Of a DNA stretch of 14,154 nucleotides, positions 1 through 5,888 are shown piece by piece. The notes below the pieces were generated by a model. That model made no database searches. It was not told where the DNA came from and was given only the letters and a program-made list of their open reading frames with translations. Made by a program: the position numbers and the translations under genes. Location: positions 1 through 14,154 of the forward strand of contig OMVC01000183.1 in NCBI GenBank assembly GCA_900314375.1, in the 5' to 3' direction. The first letter of the stretch is position 1, and each line of letters begins with the position of its first letter. Origin of the DNA: an uncultured bacterium (GTDB taxonomy: Bacteria; Cyanobacteriota; Vampirovibrionia; Gastranaerophilales; Gastranaerophilaceae).

Positions 1-14
1 ATATTATAGCAAAA

Positions 15-43
15 TTGACTTAAGTAAAAAATTATTATACAAT
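15..43 (+). promoter_or_regulatory. Sigma70-type promoter for the secreted protein gene
   Basis: A -35 TTGACT (15-20) and a -10 TACAAT (38-43) are separated by exactly 17 bp. Transcription would begin near position 50, giving a leader of about 15 nt before the ATG at 65. This is seen directly in the sequence; activity is inferred from the match to consensus. Confidence 0.6.
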
Positions 44-64
44 CATAGAAAATGGGACTAGGAG

Positions 65-562
65 ATGATTAAGAAGTTTATAAGTATTTTTTGTTTATTC
101 GCATTTATATCTATATATACACCAGTTTTTGCACTTAACGTTCCGGCAAACACAAGTATTCTTATTTCGCCTGTAAACACCGTTACATCAAAAGATCGGA
201 ATGTAAGTACTGTACCCTGTTATATTACCGAGGATGTAAAAATTGACGGTGTTGTTGTATTTAAAGCAGGCGACAGAGCTGAATTACATGTAGAAGACAT
301 AGAAAAAGCTCGCTGTTGGGGTAAAGGCGGCAGGATGTTGATATCAAACGGCTATGCTTATGATGTGCATGGTCAAAAACATAAAATATTGTTTTCAAGA
401 AACTTGTATGGTGAAGATAAGACTTGGCCAAAAGCTTGTGGAATTGTAAGTCTATTTTTCCTGTGGCCGCTCGCACTGTGTGGATTTGTTCATGGCGACC
501 AGGCGCATGTATCTGCGGCATCGGAAATGGAAACATTTTTAGCAAGTCAATATGATTTTTAG
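65..562 (+). CDS. Small secreted hypothetical protein
   Basis: A 165-residue protein that I do not recognise. Residues 1-23 form a classical signal peptide (MIKK, a hydrophobic core, then VFA before LNVPA), so the mature protein is probably periplasmic or exported. The mature part starts with VPANTSILISPVNTV and contains short beta-type segments with a paired glycine pattern (IDGVVVFKAGDRAEL), as seen in small beta-rich envelope proteins. It has four cysteines after the signal peptide (in VPCYI, ARCWG, KACGI and ALCGF), which could form disulphides. A hydrophobic stretch at about 126-141 (IVSLFFLWPLALCGF) could be a membrane hairpin or a buried strand. The ATG at 65 is preceded by GGGACTAGGAG; the last GGAG touches the start codon, so the upstream GGGA (54-57) is the better-spaced ribosome site. 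It is a single-gene unit with its own promoter. No function can be assigned. Confidence 0.8.
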   Translation: MIKKFISIFCLFAFISIYTPVFALNVPANTSILISPVNTVTSKDRNVSTVPCYITEDVKIDGVVVFKAGDRAELHVEDIEKARCWGKGGRMLISNGYAYDVHGQKHKILFSRNLYGEDKTWPKACGIVSLFFLWPLALCGFVHGDQAHVSAASEMETFLASQYDF

Positions 563-699
563 TCGGATAAAATTCTCTGTGTGTTCATTATCGAATATTT
601 TCACTTTTTTAAATATTATTATTAAACATTTTTTAATAAATATCAGTTTTAAGCAAAAAGTATATTGATTATAAAAATTCGTTGTTGTTAAATTATGGT

Positions 700-1935
700 A
701 TGAGAAGACTTTACAAAGCTTTAATAATTTTAGGTGTTTTTGGTGCAATTTCTTACGGCGGGTACAGATTTTATGTGACCAATCACAACCCGATGTTGAG
801 CGAAAATACTACAACTGTTGACACTCGTCAAATTTCACCGCAACGTTTGTTTGAAAAGAATTGGCATATTATAAAAAACGAATATTATGATTCAGGCATG
901 AATCATCAACATTGGAGCAAATGGAAAAACAGATATCAAAACAAAATTAAAACGGCTGATGATGTAAAAGTTGCAACAGATACTATGCTTGCTAGTTTGA
1001 ATGACCCATACTCACGTTTTATGACAAAAGAAGAATTTGCAAAACAGAATAATACTATTACTTCAAAAATTTCAGGGATTGGAGTTAATATTATAAATGA
1101 TTCGGGAAAAATAAAAATTTTGAGTGTAATTGATGATACTCCTGCGCAATTTGCTGATTTGAGAGCCGGAGATATTGTTATTTCCGTAAACGGTGAAAAA
1201 GTTAGCGGGATGTCGTTAGCAGAGGTGTCTAATCTTGTTAAAGGTCCTGTCAATACGCTTGTAACTTTAGAAATTGTAAGAAATAAAGAAAAAATTAAAA
1301 AACAAATAATAAGAAAAGAAATAACAATAAAGACGGTAAAAAGTCGTAATGATAAAGAAATAGGATATATACAAATTTTGAGTTTTATAAGTGCATCAAC
1401 TCCTAATGAATTTTTAGAAGCACTCGAAAACACAGACAAATCAAAAGGATTAATCATAGATTTGCGTGGAAATACCGGCGGATTGTTAGCAAATGCTGTA
1501 TTTATTTCGAATTTGTTTATAAATAAAGGCCGATTGGTCAGTATTGTAGGGCGTCATGATTATCGCTATGACATAACCGCGCAGGAAACGAATGTTAATA
1601 TTGATAAACCAATAGTAATTCTTGTAGATGAAGCCAGTGCGAGTGCAAGTGAAATTTTTTCAGGAGCAATGAAAGATTATCACAAAGCAAAACTTGTCGG
1701 CACAAAGACCTATGGCAAAGGTATGGTTCAAAAGATAATTCCGATGCCAAACAGAACAGGTTTGAATTTAACTATTGCCAAATATCTGACACCTTCAGGG
1801 AAAGATATTAATAAAAAAGGGATTACTCCTGATGTTGAAATAGATTTTACCGATGATGATATAGAAGCGCGTAATGATGTCCAATTAAAGATGGCGCAAG
1901 ATATTATGAATAAAATGATATTAACAACGAAGTAA
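700..1935 (+). CDS. S41 family C-terminal processing peptidase (CtpA/Prc type)
   Basis: A 411-residue serine protease of family S41 that cleaves near the C-termini of envelope proteins. An N-terminal membrane anchor (about residues 4-24, LYKALIILGVFGAISYGGY) places the rest in the periplasm. A helical N-terminal region carries the family motif LNDPYSRFM. The PDZ domain follows at about 118-205 (ISGIGVNI ... AGDIVISVNGEKVSG ... LVKGP), then the S41 core with LRGNTGGLL (255-263). The catalytic Ser-Lys pair is S315 in ASASASEIFSGA and K340 in TYGKGMVQ. The spacing of 25 equals that of Ser430/Lys455 in E. coli Prc, so the enzyme should be active. The length matches the bacterial CtpA group. An upstream TTG at 682 is in frame, but the ATG at 700 (MRRLYKAL) gives the natural anchor; neither has a clear Shine-Dalgarno site. 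No strong promoter is visible; a TATAAA at 670-675 has only a poor -35. Confidence 0.95.
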   Translation: MRRLYKALIILGVFGAISYGGYRFYVTNHNPMLSENTTTVDTRQISPQRLFEKNWHIIKNEYYDSGMNHQHWSKWKNRYQNKIKTADDVKVATDTMLASLNDPYSRFMTKEEFAKQNNTITSKISGIGVNIINDSGKIKILSVIDDTPAQFADLRAGDIVISVNGEKVSGMSLAEVSNLVKGPVNTLVTLEIVRNKEKIKKQIIRKEITIKTVKSRNDKEIGYIQILSFISASTPNEFLEALENTDKSKGLIIDLRGNTGGLLANAVFISNLFINKGRLVSIVGRHDYRYDITAQETNVNIDKPIVILVDEASASASEIFSGAMKDYHKAKLVGTKTYGKGMVQKIIPMPNRTGLNLTIAKYLTPSGKDINKKGITPDVEIDFTDDDIEARNDVQLKMAQDIMNKMILTTK

Positions 1936-1942
1936 TGAAATC

Positions 1943-1971
1943 TTGACAATGGAGTTTGTATTTCGTATATT
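1943..1971 (+). promoter_or_regulatory. Strong promoter of tRNA-Cys
   Basis: A perfect -35 TTGACA (1943-1948), a 17-bp spacer and a -10 TATATT (1966-1971) lie just after the protease stop codon. The predicted start at about 1978 is roughly 9 nt before the mature 5' end of the tRNA. This is the best consensus match in the window, as expected for a stable-RNA gene. Confidence 0.8.
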
Positions 1972-1986
1972 AGTTATACGAATTAA

Positions 1987-2058
1987 GGCGACATGGCCAA
2001 GTGGTAAGGCAGAAGCCTGCAAAGCTTTTATCCCCCAGTTCGAATCTGGGTGTCGCCT
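1987..2058 (+). tRNA. tRNA-Cys (anticodon GCA)
   Basis: A complete cloverleaf. The acceptor stem GGCGACA (1987-1993) pairs with TGTCGCC (2051-2057). The D-stem is GCC/GGC. The anticodon stem GAAGC/GCTTT encloses loop CTGCAAA with anticodon GCA. The T-arm is CCCAG-TTCGAAT-CTGGG. The discriminator base is T (2058), the identity base typical of cysteine tRNAs, which supports the assignment. CCA is not encoded. A run of seven T (2058-2064) starts at the discriminator and may help end transcription. Confidence 0.95.
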
Positions 2059-2073
2059 TTTTTTAGTGCTTTG

Positions 2074-2102
2074 AAAATTGAATAAATATTTGGGCGATTG
2101 GC
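2074..2102 (+). repeat. 29-bp direct repeat, copy A (fragment of the tRNA-Val 5' end)
   Basis: This sequence is identical to 2309-2337. Its last 11-12 bases (GGGCGATTGGC) are the acceptor strand and first D-arm bases of the downstream tRNA-Val, and the first 17-18 are that tRNA's leader. After 2102 the match stops, so this copy is a truncated tRNA start with no cloverleaf. It lies about 15 nt after tRNA-Cys. Confidence 0.85.
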
Positions 2103-2308
2103 ACTCTGCCGAGAGGTTTTTGCGTAGAGTGGAGTTGAGCGATAGCGAACGAACTCGAATATGTGAGGACAATAGCGAATAACTGCGATAGCAATATGAG
2201 TGACTTGTCCGAGATAAAGCAAAAACTGAAAACAAAAACGATTAAGTATCGTTTTTGTGAGAGGGGTAGCGCATCCCTGAAAAAGCAAAGCGTTTCGGTT
2301 GAGGCGCA
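2103..2308. other. Non-coding spacer between the repeat copies, with hairpins
   Basis: No credible gene on either strand. The segment holds a perfect 11-bp inverted repeat (ACAAAAACGAT 2232-2242 / ATCGTTTTTGT 2248-2258, 5-nt loop) without a T-run. It also has shorter inverted repeats (CTCT-GCCG-AGAG near 2104; GAGTT...AACTC near 2133-2156), two copies of GCGATAGC (2139-2146 and 2185-2192), and GGTAGCGCATC at 2265-2275. That last string is identical to the D-arm of tRNA-Val (2344-2354). It looks like repeat-derived intergenic DNA containing pieces of tRNA. Confidence 0.6.
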
Positions 2309-2337
2309 AAAATTGAATAAATATTTGGGCGATTGGC
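2309..2337 (+). repeat. 29-bp direct repeat, copy B (leader and 5' end of the intact tRNA-Val)
   Basis: This is the intact context of the repeat, and the tRNA-Val gene starts inside it at 2327. The offset from copy A is 235 bp. Confidence 0.85.
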
Positions 2338-2399
2338 GCAGTTGGTAGCGCATCACATCGACATTGTGGGGGTCGTGGGTTCAAGTCCCGCATCGCCCA
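2327..2399 (+). tRNA. tRNA-Val (anticodon GAC)
   Basis: A 73-nt cloverleaf with acceptor GGGCGAT (2327-2333) / ATCGCCC (2392-2398). The D-stem GCGC/GCGC (2336-2339, 2348-2351) holds loop AGTTGGTA. The anticodon stem TCACA/TGTGG holds loop TCGACAT with anticodon GAC (2360-2362). The T-arm is GTGGG-TTCAAGT-CCCGC, and the discriminator is A (2399). CCA is not encoded. It is followed at once by an intrinsic terminator. Both of its ends are duplicated nearby (see the repeats). No separate promoter is obvious, so it may be read through from the tRNA-Cys promoter. Confidence 0.95.
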
Positions 2400-2502
2400 A
2401 TTAAGAACCTGACAGATATTTGTCGGGTTTTTTATTTTGTATAATCGGGCAAGGGACTTGAAATGTATTTTATTTCTGTTGGAAATAAAATACCAAGTCA
2501 GC
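2388..2502 (+). repeat. 115-bp exact direct repeat, copy 1
   Basis: Identical base for base to 2568-2682 (180-bp offset). It begins within the T-stem of tRNA-Val, covers its last 12 nt (CCGCATCGCCCA), the terminator, and a long hairpin: 12-bp perfect arms GTATTTTATTTC (2465-2476) / GAAATAAAATAC (2482-2493) with outer arms GACTTG/CAAGTC. The string GGGACTTGAA (2453-2462) is the reverse complement of the tRNA-Val T-arm TTCAAGTCCC (2380-2389). Confidence 0.95.
2406..2433 (+). terminator. Rho-independent terminator after tRNA-Val
   Basis: The stem CCTGACA (2408-2414) / TGTCGGG (2421-2427) has one T-G pair, is extended by AA/TT, has a 6-nt loop, and is followed by six T (2428-2433). It sits 6 nt after the tRNA 3' end, where a tRNA terminator is expected. 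Confidence 0.85.
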
Positions 2503-2567
2503 GGATAAATCCGCATACTTGATTTGTAAATGCTCGAGTATCCCACTCTCGCATAACAACTCAAGCA
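2503..2567. other. Unique 65-bp filler between the 115-bp repeats
   Basis: Not shared by the repeat copies. It completes a palindrome GCGGAT-AA-ATCCGC (2501-2514) and ends with CTCAAGCACCGC, which differs from the tRNA-Val T-arm 3' part (TTCAAGTCCCGC) at only three positions. The tRNA likeness of the second copy therefore extends a little beyond the exact repeat. Confidence 0.6.
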
Positions 2568-2682
2568 CCGCATCGCCCAATTAAGAACCTGACAGATATT
2601 TGTCGGGTTTTTTATTTTGTATAATCGGGCAAGGGACTTGAAATGTATTTTATTTCTGTTGGAAATAAAATACCAAGTCAGC
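2568..2682 (+). repeat. 115-bp exact direct repeat, copy 2 (tRNA-Val 3' remnant)
   Basis: An exact copy of 2388-2502. It carries the last 12 nt of tRNA-Val without the rest of the tRNA, followed by the same terminator and the same 12-bp-arm hairpin (arms 2645-2656 and 2662-2673). The absence of any mismatch indicates a recent duplication or ongoing gene conversion. Confidence 0.95.
2586..2613 (+). terminator. Duplicated Rho-independent terminator
   Basis: The second copy of the tRNA-Val terminator (same stem, loop and T-run) inside copy 2 of the 115-bp repeat. It has no gene of its own upstream and would act only as a back-up stop. Confidence 0.7.
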
Positions 2683-2728
2683 TGTAGGTTTTATGTCCGT
2701 TTTAAGTTGAAAATTATCTTAAAATGTC

Positions 2729-2749
2729 ATCCTGAACTTGTTTCAGGAT
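2729..2749. repeat. Palindromic intergenic repeat (ATCCTGAA...TTCAGGAT)
   Basis: Perfect 8-bp arms ATCCTGAA (2729-2736) and TTCAGGAT (2742-2749) around CTTGT. The surrounding string TCATCCTGAACTTGTTTCAG is of a kind found many times in unrelated bacterial genomes as an intergenic repeat (recalled family knowledge). It is probably a REP-like or small mobile palindrome, with no demonstrated role here. Confidence 0.65.
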
Positions 2750-2872
2750 CTAAACCCTGTCGGGTTTTCAGTTAATTACAAAAGGTCGGAAGCACAACTT
2801 TACCCCAAAAACCGATTTACTCATATTTACTCATTATTTACTCTCACCGGTCGCTTACTTTCCAATAATAGT

Positions 2873-2894
2873 GGTAGACTGAAGTCTACCCTAC
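2873..2894 (-). repeat. REP-like palindrome 1 (GTAGGG-type)
   Basis: The hairpin GGTAGAC-TGAA-GTCTACC (7+4+7, 2873-2890) is followed by CTAC. Read on the minus strand it is GTAGGGTAGAC, TTCA, GTCTACC. It has the same plan as the palindrome at 2908-2929, 35 bp away, but different stem bases. Confidence 0.7.
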
Positions 2895-2907
2895 TCGCTA
2901 ACATTTT

Positions 2908-2929
2908 GGTGCGTATAAACGCACCCTAC
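2908..2929 (-). repeat. REP-like palindrome 2 (GTAGGG-type)
   Basis: The hairpin GGTGCGT-ATAA-ACGCACC (7+4+7, 2908-2925) is followed by CTAC. On the minus strand it is GTAGGGTGCGT, TTAT, ACGCACC. It has the same 5' GTAGGG tag and the same arm and loop lengths as palindrome 1. Confidence 0.7.
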
Positions 2930-3064
2930 AGTTCTGTAAATTTGCAAAATCTCAAGATGATTTTGCCAAACATTATAAGCCAAACCGGTTATGCCAATAA
3001 TATATAAATTTCTTCCTCACCTTGTATACCAAATGGGTTTATTTAGCAGGGAATTGATTAAATT

Positions 3065-3748
3065 TTACAAAGTTTCAAACCCGGGAGAATAGGATGGCAA
3101 ATTTTTATAACCGGAATTTTGCATTACTGATTTTTTAATATATGTGTTGGTATGATTACCTTTTTCCAGTAATTTTTTCAAGGTATTTTCGCGTTTGACA
3201 AGTGATGACGATTTATCGTCGCTTTCAGGATAAAGTCTTAAAATTTCTTCCCAAACGGTTGCTTCCATTGTCCAAGCATAAGTTTCTTCAGCCAAAGAAT
3301 TGAACTCATCCTGATGAAGTGCCTCATGGGCCAGTAATGCGGCTAAAGCACCTGCCGGTGCGTCTTTATGTTTATTGTTGATATATATATAAAGTCTTTT
3401 ACCTTTTTTCCAACCCAATGCATCAAATGTTGCATAATCTTGATTAATTTGTCCCAAATCTCTAAATTCAATTTTGACAGGTTTTTGTGACAAATTATTG
3501 CCTAAAATAGCATTTCTTGAGAAAAGACCTGTTGTATCTTTTAACATATCCAAAGCGACATAGAATATTTCATCATTTCCTACGCATTTATATGCAGGGG
3601 TAATTTGTTTCATATATGCAGGAGTATATTTTTTAGGGTATTGTTTTGGGATAATATCATCAGTTATGTCTGTATCTTGTGCAAAAACATTTCCGCTCAA
3701 TAATAACATGCCTGCTATTAGTAGTGTAAATAATTGTTTTTTCTTCAT
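3065..3748 (-). CDS. Secreted putative zinc metalloprotease (HEXXH)
   Basis: A 227-residue exported protein. The signal peptide is residues 1-23 (MKKKQLFTLLIAGMLLLSGN, then VFA before QDTD). The key feature is HEALH at 141-145, preceded by a hydrophobic helix (GALAALLA) and followed by SLAEETYAW. This is the HEXXH zinc-binding helix with glutamates 154/155 about ten residues later as candidate third ligands, as in gluzincin-type sites. Upstream strands (KRLYIYINNKH) fit the beta edge beside a zincin active-site helix. I infer a small periplasmic or cell-surface protease or a relative; the substrate is unknown. A single cysteine (C55, in AYKCVG) lies in the mature chain. The start is supported by the signal peptide and a GAGGAG at 3762-3767, with a rather long 13-nt spacing. 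It has its own promoter, separate from the TPR gene upstream. The catalytic fold is less certain than the motif. Confidence 0.85.
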   Translation of the reverse strand: MKKKQLFTLLIAGMLLLSGNVFAQDTDITDDIIPKQYPKKYTPAYMKQITPAYKCVGNDEIFYVALDMLKDTTGLFSRNAILGNNLSQKPVKIEFRDLGQINQDYATFDALGWKKGKRLYIYINNKHKDAPAGALAALLAHEALHQDEFNSLAEETYAWTMEATVWEEILRLYPESDDKSSSLVKRENTLKKLLEKGNHTNTYIKKSVMQNSGYKNLPSYSPGFETL

Positions 3749-3788
3749 ATTTTTTCCAACTCTCCTCGTTTGATGTCTGATAACATGT

Positions 3789-3816
3789 ATTATATTGATG
3801 TTTTTGCTAAAGGCAA
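3789..3816 (-). promoter_or_regulatory. Promoter of the HEXXH protein gene
   Basis: On the minus strand, TTGCCT (3816-3811) and a perfect -10 TATAAT (3794-3789) are separated by 16 bp. The predicted start near 3782 leaves a leader of about 34 nt. Confidence 0.65.
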
Positions 3817-3825
3817 ATTAATTTT

Positions 3826-5394
3826 TTATTTTTTATGATTTAGTTTTACCAATTCCGAATATTTGTATTTGTATTCATTTGTGTTATCAAGTGATGAAGC
3901 TTCTGAAAGATATTCGAGTGCGGTTTTATAATCCTTTTGTTCCTGATAAAATTCGCTCATTTTGGCGTAGTATTTCGGATTATTCAAATCATAAAGTATT
4001 GCGCGTTTCATACATTCGATTGCTTCTTCGATATCGTCTGTTGATTTTCTGGACAGTGCCAAATAATAATATCCTTGAGCGCAATTTATATCAAGGGATA
4101 ATGCTTCTTGCGCATATTCTTTTGTTAATTCGTAATCTTGTTTTAGGTATGCGGATTTTGCACCTAAAATATGTCCTGCAATATAATTCGGATTTAGATT
4201 AAGAATATTTTTTACCATCTCCAACGCTTTATCATAATTCTTTTCTTTGATATAAATTTCTGCCAATTCTGTCATATAGTTCAAATTATCGGGATTGTTC
4301 TCTAAAATCTCTGATATCAAAGCTTCCGCTCTGTCAAAAATTCCTAATTCCGTACAAATTTTAGATAAAGACATTTTTGTAAAATCGTCATCTTGTCCAT
4401 TAATAATATTATTTTCCAGAATTTGTTTTGCACCTAAATAATCTTTTTCCTGCGCAAGCAGTAATGCTTTTAATACAAGACTTTGACTGTGATTTGGATT
4501 GGATTCAAGTATCGCACTCGTTTCCTTTTTGGCTTTTACATAATCTTTAGTATCGTAATATAAGTATGCAAGCGAATATCGGTAATCCCAATTGTCAGGC
4601 GCTAAATATAATGCTTTTGAATAAGCCTTTTTTGCTTCTTTAAACCAGCCGTTGTAGAAATATGCGTTACCTAAATTGTAAAAATATTTTGAATTATTAT
4701 TGTCAATGTTTGAGGCTTTTGAAAAATATGCAATACTTTGAGTAAAATTCATATTATCAAGTTCAAATAGGCCTAAAAAGTTGAGAATTTCGGGATTTTG
4801 AGTATTTGAACTCAAGCGGTTAAAAATTTCTTTTGCGCCGTCAAAATCTTTGCTATCATACTTAATTTTGCCTTCAAGTAATAAAACATCTTCATTATTT
4901 GGATTGCATTGATTAAGTAATTCTCGTGATTTGTCAAACTCGCCGTTTGAATATAATATATCTGCGCATTTTGTTTTTATTTCATCGTCAAAATATTCGC
5001 TGTTTTGGTATTCTTCAATTTCCGAAAATAATTTCAATTGAAGAAGAATATTTATCAATTCATATAAATTCTCTTTATTATTATTTTTTTGATAAAGTTT
5101 TTGAGAAATTTCAAGAGCTCTGTTTAAATCGCCTTGACGTTGTTTTATTGTCCGTTCAAGTTTTAGACTTTGTTCATGGTCTGCGACAATATTTTGAACT
5201 TTTTCAAGATACTTTAAAGCTCTTTCATAGTCATTCAACAAAAAATATAATTCGCCTGTTTGATATAAAATTTCAGGATTATCATTTTCTATTTCTAAAG
5301 CTTTATATAGCATTTCGATTGCAGGTTTGTAGTATTTTTGCTCCTTTAATTCAAATGCTTGTTTTATATATTCGATAGATTCATTATTTTCCAC
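3826..5394 (-). CDS. Tetratricopeptide repeat (TPR) protein
   Basis: A 522-residue protein built almost entirely of 34-residue TPR helix pairs, recurring from residue 6 to the C-terminus. Clear units include YYKPAIEMLYKALEIENDNP near the start, YNLGNAYFYNGWFKEAKKAY in the middle and YKTALEYLSEASSLDNTNEY at the end. There is no signal peptide or membrane segment, so it is probably cytosolic, or held at the membrane through a partner. TPR solenoids bind other proteins; the partner is unknown. The start is GTG at 5394, six bases after the stop of the FtsB-like gene. Its ribosome site (GAGGAG, 9-nt spacing) lies in the last two codons of that gene, so translation of the two is probably coupled and their products made together. 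This hints at a cell-envelope or division-related scaffold, by context only. Confidence 0.9.
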   Translation of the reverse strand: MENNESIEYIKQAFELKEQKYYKPAIEMLYKALEIENDNPEILYQTGELYFLLNDYERALKYLEKVQNIVADHEQSLKLERTIKQRQGDLNRALEISQKLYQKNNNKENLYELINILLQLKLFSEIEEYQNSEYFDDEIKTKCADILYSNGEFDKSRELLNQCNPNNEDVLLLEGKIKYDSKDFDGAKEIFNRLSSNTQNPEILNFLGLFELDNMNFTQSIAYFSKASNIDNNNSKYFYNLGNAYFYNGWFKEAKKAYSKALYLAPDNWDYRYSLAYLYYDTKDYVKAKKETSAILESNPNHSQSLVLKALLLAQEKDYLGAKQILENNIINGQDDDFTKMSLSKICTELGIFDRAEALISEILENNPDNLNYMTELAEIYIKEKNYDKALEMVKNILNLNPNYIAGHILGAKSAYLKQDYELTKEYAQEALSLDINCAQGYYYLALSRKSTDDIEEAIECMKRAILYDLNNPKYYAKMSEFYQEQKDYKTALEYLSEASSLDNTNEYKYKYSELVKLNHKK

Positions 5395-5400
5395 TTATTA

Positions 5401-5865
5401 TTACTCCTCATCAAATTCTTGCGGAATATACGGTTGTTGATCCAATGGTTTGACATCTTCTTCATGTCTGCGTTTTAGAAAATCAAAATTAAACCCTTTA
5501 AATCCGGTCTTTTTCTTTGCCGGTTTTTCTACTTTTTTATTTATTATTATAAGAACTTCGTCCTTTCCTGCCATTTTCAAATTATTGCGGGCAATCCCTT
5601 CCAAACTGTTATCTGAAGTTATCATTTTTCTTTCGGCTTTAAGGTCTTCATTTCTTAATTTCGTTTGTTCTAAAACCTTTTCTAATGTGTGCATTTTGCT
5701 TTGATATGAAACGATTTTAGAAATATTTAATATAGCACCGTATCCGATTTGTAAAAAGCAAAAAACAAGAACAACCGTTAAAAAAGAATAATAAAATCCT
5801 GTTTTACGGCTTTTCTTTTTTTCAGCATCCGTCATATTTCTGTTATCGGTCTTTTTCTTGCTCAT
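5401..5865 (-). CDS. FtsB/DivIC-like septum formation initiator protein
   Basis: A 154-residue bitopic membrane protein of the FtsB/DivIC family, a divisome component that forms a complex with FtsL and FtsQ-type proteins. Order of parts: a short Lys-rich cytoplasmic tail (1-22), one membrane helix (about 24-47, FYYSFLTVVLVFCFLQIGYG), a coiled coil (about 50-82), and the conserved post-coil motif SLEGIARNNLKMAGKDEVLIII (about 87-108), which is diagnostic of the family. The C-terminal extension (110-154) is Lys-rich then acidic and Pro-rich (QQPYIPQEFDEE), longer than in E. coli FtsB (about 100 residues). The start ATG at 5865 has only a distant GGGGG; an internal Met11 is possible. Transcription is from the promoter at 5889-5917, together with the TPR gene. 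Confidence 0.88.
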   Translation of the reverse strand: MSKKKTDNRNMTDAEKKKSRKTGFYYSFLTVVLVFCFLQIGYGAILNISKIVSYQSKMHTLEKVLEQTKLRNEDLKAERKMITSDNSLEGIARNNLKMAGKDEVLIIINKKVEKPAKKKTGFKGFNFDFLKRRHEEDVKPLDQQPYIPQEFDEE

Positions 5866-5888
5866 ATCGGCAAATATACCCCCATATC

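Larger units (their letters stand above)
2683..3064. other. Gene-free, palindrome-rich intergenic region
   Basis: About 380 bp without a supported gene. It holds a series of small perfect palindromes, including AAACCC-TGTC-GGGTTT at 2752-2767 and those listed separately. A reading frame starting with TTG at 2738 runs through it, but it begins inside a palindrome, has no ribosome site and codes for nothing recognisable. No terminator is evident for the minus-strand gene that ends at 3065. Confidence 0.6.

Noticed and set aside
602..650. AT-only hairpin after the first gene as its terminator
   Set aside because: The stem contains almost no G-C pairs and no continuous T-run follows it, so I cannot support it as an intrinsic terminator.
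647..675. TTTTAA-17-TATAAA as the S41 protease promoter
   Set aside because: The -35 matches only about three of six consensus bases in an AT-rich spacer; too weak to list.
936..1457. A 173-codon minus-strand frame inside the S41 protease
   Set aside because: Shadow of a strongly recognised gene on the other strand; other opposite-strand frames (for example 4926-5378, 7526-7852, 12340-12763) are rejected for the same reason.
2139..2192. GCGATAGC octamers as cyanobacterial HIP1 sites
   Set aside because: HIP1 is GCGATCGC. These differ at one base and occur only twice in a low-complexity spacer, so the likeness is not meaningful evidence.
2163..2348. A 61-codon plus-strand frame between the tRNAs
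   Set aside because: It ends inside tRNA-Val and passes through hairpins and tRNA fragments; no start signal.
1921..2573. Three long minus-strand reading frames across the tRNA region
   Set aside because: They read the tRNA genes antisense and contain the familiar false peptides of that origin (MRDLNPRPP, HPDSNWG, QIRTGG). They have no ribosome site and end in repeats.
2388..2682. The 115-bp repeats as a CRISPR or an insertion sequence
   Set aside because: Only two copies, far too long for CRISPR repeats, with no transposase gene and no terminal inverted repeats around the pair.
2738..3007. An 89-codon frame starting with TTG
   Set aside because: It starts inside a palindromic repeat, runs through two more palindromes, has no ribosome site and no recognisable domain.
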